A stretch of 64,000 bases of DNA, taken from NCBI RefSeq assembly GCF_000695685.1, contig NZ_JFFR01000027.1:186001-250000 (forward strand), in the 5' to 3' direction. Below the pieces are notes generated by a model. That model made no database searches and was not told the origin of the DNA. It saw only the letters and a program-made list of their open reading frames with translations. The stretch comes from Vibrio fortis. GTDB taxonomy: Bacteria > Pseudomonadota > Gammaproteobacteria > Enterobacterales > Vibrionaceae. Shown here one piece after another: positions 62,146-64,000 of this stretch (position 1 is the stretch's first letter; every line of letters begins with the position of its first letter). Position numbers and translations under genes: made by a program.

Positions 62146-64000
62146 ATGTTTTCAAAAAGCCCATTGGCTTTGGTGATTGGCGCAGTATTGGCGTCACCAG
62201 CTGTATTAGCAGAAACAGCAAAAACAGATGAGCATATGGTTGTTGAAGGCCGTGACTACGGTTACAAGGCAGACACCAACACAACAGCAATGCGCATGGA
62301 GGCAACTCAGCTAGAGACTCCAGGACAAGTTTCAATCATTGATGAGCAAATTATCGATGAGCAACGTGCTAGCACGCTAGGTGAAGTACTAAAGAATGAT
62401 GCTTCTATTTCTGCAGGTTCGAAATCGACGAACCGTGAACGTTTTAGCCTCCGTGGTTTCTCTCTTGAAAGTAGCTCGGGTTACCTGCGTGATGGCGTAC
62501 AACACTGGTCGCACTACCGTCAACCTGTTGAACTGTTAGAAAGAGTAGAAGTACTGAAAGGCCCTGCAGGTCTACTATATGGTAAGTCTGCACCGGGTGG
62601 TCTTGTAAATATGGTAGCTAAGAAGCCTACTTACGAGACTCAAGTGAACGTTAGCCAAGATATCGGCTCTGACAATTACACTCGTACTGTTGCTGACGTG
62701 AGCGGTTCTCTTAACGATGATCAAACACTTCGTGCCCGCGTTATCGTTTCTCAAGAAAACCAAGATTCATACCGCACTCGCTTTGATGGTACTGATGTAG
62801 AAACAGAACGTTTTGTTGGCGGTCTATTCGTTGATTACGACATTAACGAAGATGTGATGCTGTCTCTACACTATGACCGTACTCAAGAGTTAGGTGACCT
62901 AGACAATGGTTCAAAGATCGATACAACTACGGGTAAAGTGATCAACCCAGATATTGTTAATGATCAACGTTTTGCGCAGACAGACAACGATGTAGCAAAC
63001 TACGGTGCAACGATTGCGGCAAACATCAATGAAACGTGGTCTGTAAAGACGGGTATCTCACGTCAGTTTTACGAGCGTCAACGTACAGAATCTAACAATA
63101 CTGTTTACCAAACTGGCAGCGAGTACGGCTACAAAGTCTCAGACCGTCATGATGAATGGACGTTTGACACGGCTTACGTTGATTTCACTGGCGACTTTGA
63201 TGCATTTGGCGTAAACCACCGTCTACTAGTTGGTGCTAACGGTCTTCATTACGATTACAAGCGTCTATACGCATCAGGCTACGCATGTAAAAATGCAACA
63301 GAAGCGGAAGCAATCAAAGAGTGTGGTAACGGCTTCGACATGCCATCAGACATCAGCTACAAGAACGATACCTCAGTATCTCATTCTGAGAGTCAACACT
63401 ACGGTCTATATGTACAAGACTTAGTGACTCTAAATGAACAGTGGCAGGTTCTTGCAGGTGTTCGTTTCGCTTACGATAAGACAATCAGCAGCTCTGATAA
63501 AGAAGAAAGCTACAACAACATTCTTCCTAAAGCGGGCCTAATTTACTCGCCAGCAGAAAATGGTTCTATCTACGCGGTTTACTCTGAAAGCTTTGAGCCA
63601 GTAAGTGAAATCTCTGATTCGAGTGATGTTAACTTTGGTAAAGAGCAAGATGCGAAGAAAGGTACACTTTACGAAGTAGGTACTAAGTGGGATCTATTCG
63701 ATGAGCGTTTGTTTGTTTCTGGCGCACTATTCCAGATCACTCAGTCAAACATGCAAGTAACGGAGGATCTAGCAACTCCAGTAAACGGTGCTGACCAAAT
63801 CACAACGCAAGTGGGTGAACAGGTTCACACTGGTGCTGAGCTTGCTGCGACTGGTTACTTAACAGAAGCATTCTCTCTAAGCGCTTCGACAATGTTCCTA
63901 GATGCTGAATACAAAAATGATCCTGCACTAGATGGTAAAACGCCAGCTGACGTGCCTGAGTTCACTGCTAGCATTTGGTCTACATATGCATTCAATAACG
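62146..64000 (+). CDS. TonB-dependent siderophore receptor (3' end outside window)
   Basis: The frame opens at ATG 62146 behind GGAGAAAAGGAC and runs to the window edge with no stop (618 residues seen). A signal peptide ends near AVLA; a TonB-box-like EHMVVEGR follows at about residue 29. The plug domain is clear: TPGQVSIIDEQIIDEQ, RFSLRGFSL, YLRDGVQ, and LERVEVLKGPAGLLYGKSAPGG (shown in part), after which beta-barrel strands follow (LRARVIVSQENQDSYRT and others), with LYEVGTKWDLFDERL near the edge. These fit siderophore receptors importing ferric chelates. A Fur box upstream supports iron control. The siderophore is not identifiable. Confidence 0.93.
   Translation, partial: MFSKSPLALVIGAVLASPAVLAETAKTDEHMVVEGRDYGYKADTNTTAMRMEATQLETPGQVSIIDEQIIDEQRASTLGEVLKNDASISAGSKSTNRERFSLRGFSLESSSGYLRDGVQHWSHYRQPVELLERVEVLKGPAGLLYGKSAPGGLVNMVAKKPTYETQVNVSQDIGSDNYTRTVADVSGSLNDDQTLRARVIVSQENQDSYRTRFDGTDVETERFVGGLFVDYDINEDVMLSLHYDRTQELGDLDNGSKIDTTTGKVINPDIVNDQRFAQTDNDVANYGATIAANINETWSVKTGISRQFYERQRTESNNTVYQTGSEYGYKVSDRHDEWTFDTAYVDFTGDFDAFGVNHRLLVGANGLHYDYKRLYASGYACKNATEAEAIKECGNGFDMPSDISYKNDTSVSHSESQHYGLYVQDLVTLNEQWQVLAGVRFAYDKTISSSDKEESYNNILPKAGLIYSPAENGSIYAVYSESFEPVSEISDSSDVNFGKEQDAKKGTLYEVGTKWDLFDERLFVSGALFQITQSNMQVTEDLATPVNGADQITTQVGEQVHTGAELAATGYLTEAFSLSASTMFLDAEYKNDPALDGKTPADVPEFTASIWSTYAFNN

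Noticed and set aside
1..64000. Genomic island or prophage
   Set aside because: No integrase, transposase, tRNA edge, direct repeats or clear compositional break was seen.

Overview
The window reads as an ordinary chromosomal stretch of a marine gammaproteobacterium, most probably a Vibrio. This rests on protein style (nirBD with an FNT channel and cobA, an AA10 chitin-active protein with a chitin-binding tail, an MSHA-like prepilin, a PTS IIC-EAL fusion, a TonB siderophore receptor) and on gammaproteobacterial FNR, CRP and Fur motifs. The species cannot be fixed from the sequence. No tRNA, rRNA, insertion sequence, phage or CRISPR array was seen.

Region by region. 1-864 is the tail of a HEAT/TPR protein. 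922-5750 (minus) is a three-gene unit: hybrid sensor kinase, small PstS-like binding protein, porin. 5867-28328 is a large cell-surface region. It holds four DUF3131 paralogues, a type I secretion ABC transporter and HlyD adaptor with two small companion proteins, a large RTX-repeat protein (likely cargo), an internally duplicated outer-membrane barrel, and a plus-strand run with a partner-switching module (REC-PP2C phosphatase, STAS protein, HATPase kinase), an NDP-sugar pyrophosphorylase, a BcsA-like processive GT2 synthase, three DUF3131 proteins, a proline/threonine-rich protein, a GH16 glucanase and a cytosolic GT-A glycosyltransferase. An HPt protein and a REC-TPR response regulator follow on the minus strand (28518-30433). 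30607-34258 is an EmrAB-type efflux pair with a divergent LysR regulator. 34744-36225 is a secreted LPMO. 36401-48523 is mixed housekeeping and accessory genes (SDR, YceI, a YfcC-type carrier plus AspA/AstE-like deacylase, lipoprotein hydrolase plus AraC regulator, prepilin, nucleotidyltransferase, LysE, MATE, small membrane proteins). 48600-54657 holds an epimerase and the nitrite assimilation/respiration block nirB-nirD-nirC and cobA. 54676-61600 has a DUF4174 protein, a NYN protein, an OmpR/EnvZ-type two-component pair, the PTS IIC-EAL protein and a GltP/DctA-type symporter. 62146 onward is a TonB siderophore receptor cut by the window edge.

How the genes may work together. The central region looks like one surface-matrix system: an exported polysaccharide (nucleotide sugar supply, membrane synthase, periplasmic DUF3131 proteins, a lichenase-type GH16, a candidate outer-membrane barrel) alongside a type I secreted RTX protein. 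The synthase shows no PilZ domain, and the operon encodes a complete partner-switching triad but no sigma factor. My inference is that this triad controls the polysaccharide machinery directly. This is the best candidate for an undescribed system in the window. The nirB promoter is well resolved: an FNR box and a NarP-like palindrome have almost the same spacing as in the E. coli nir promoter.
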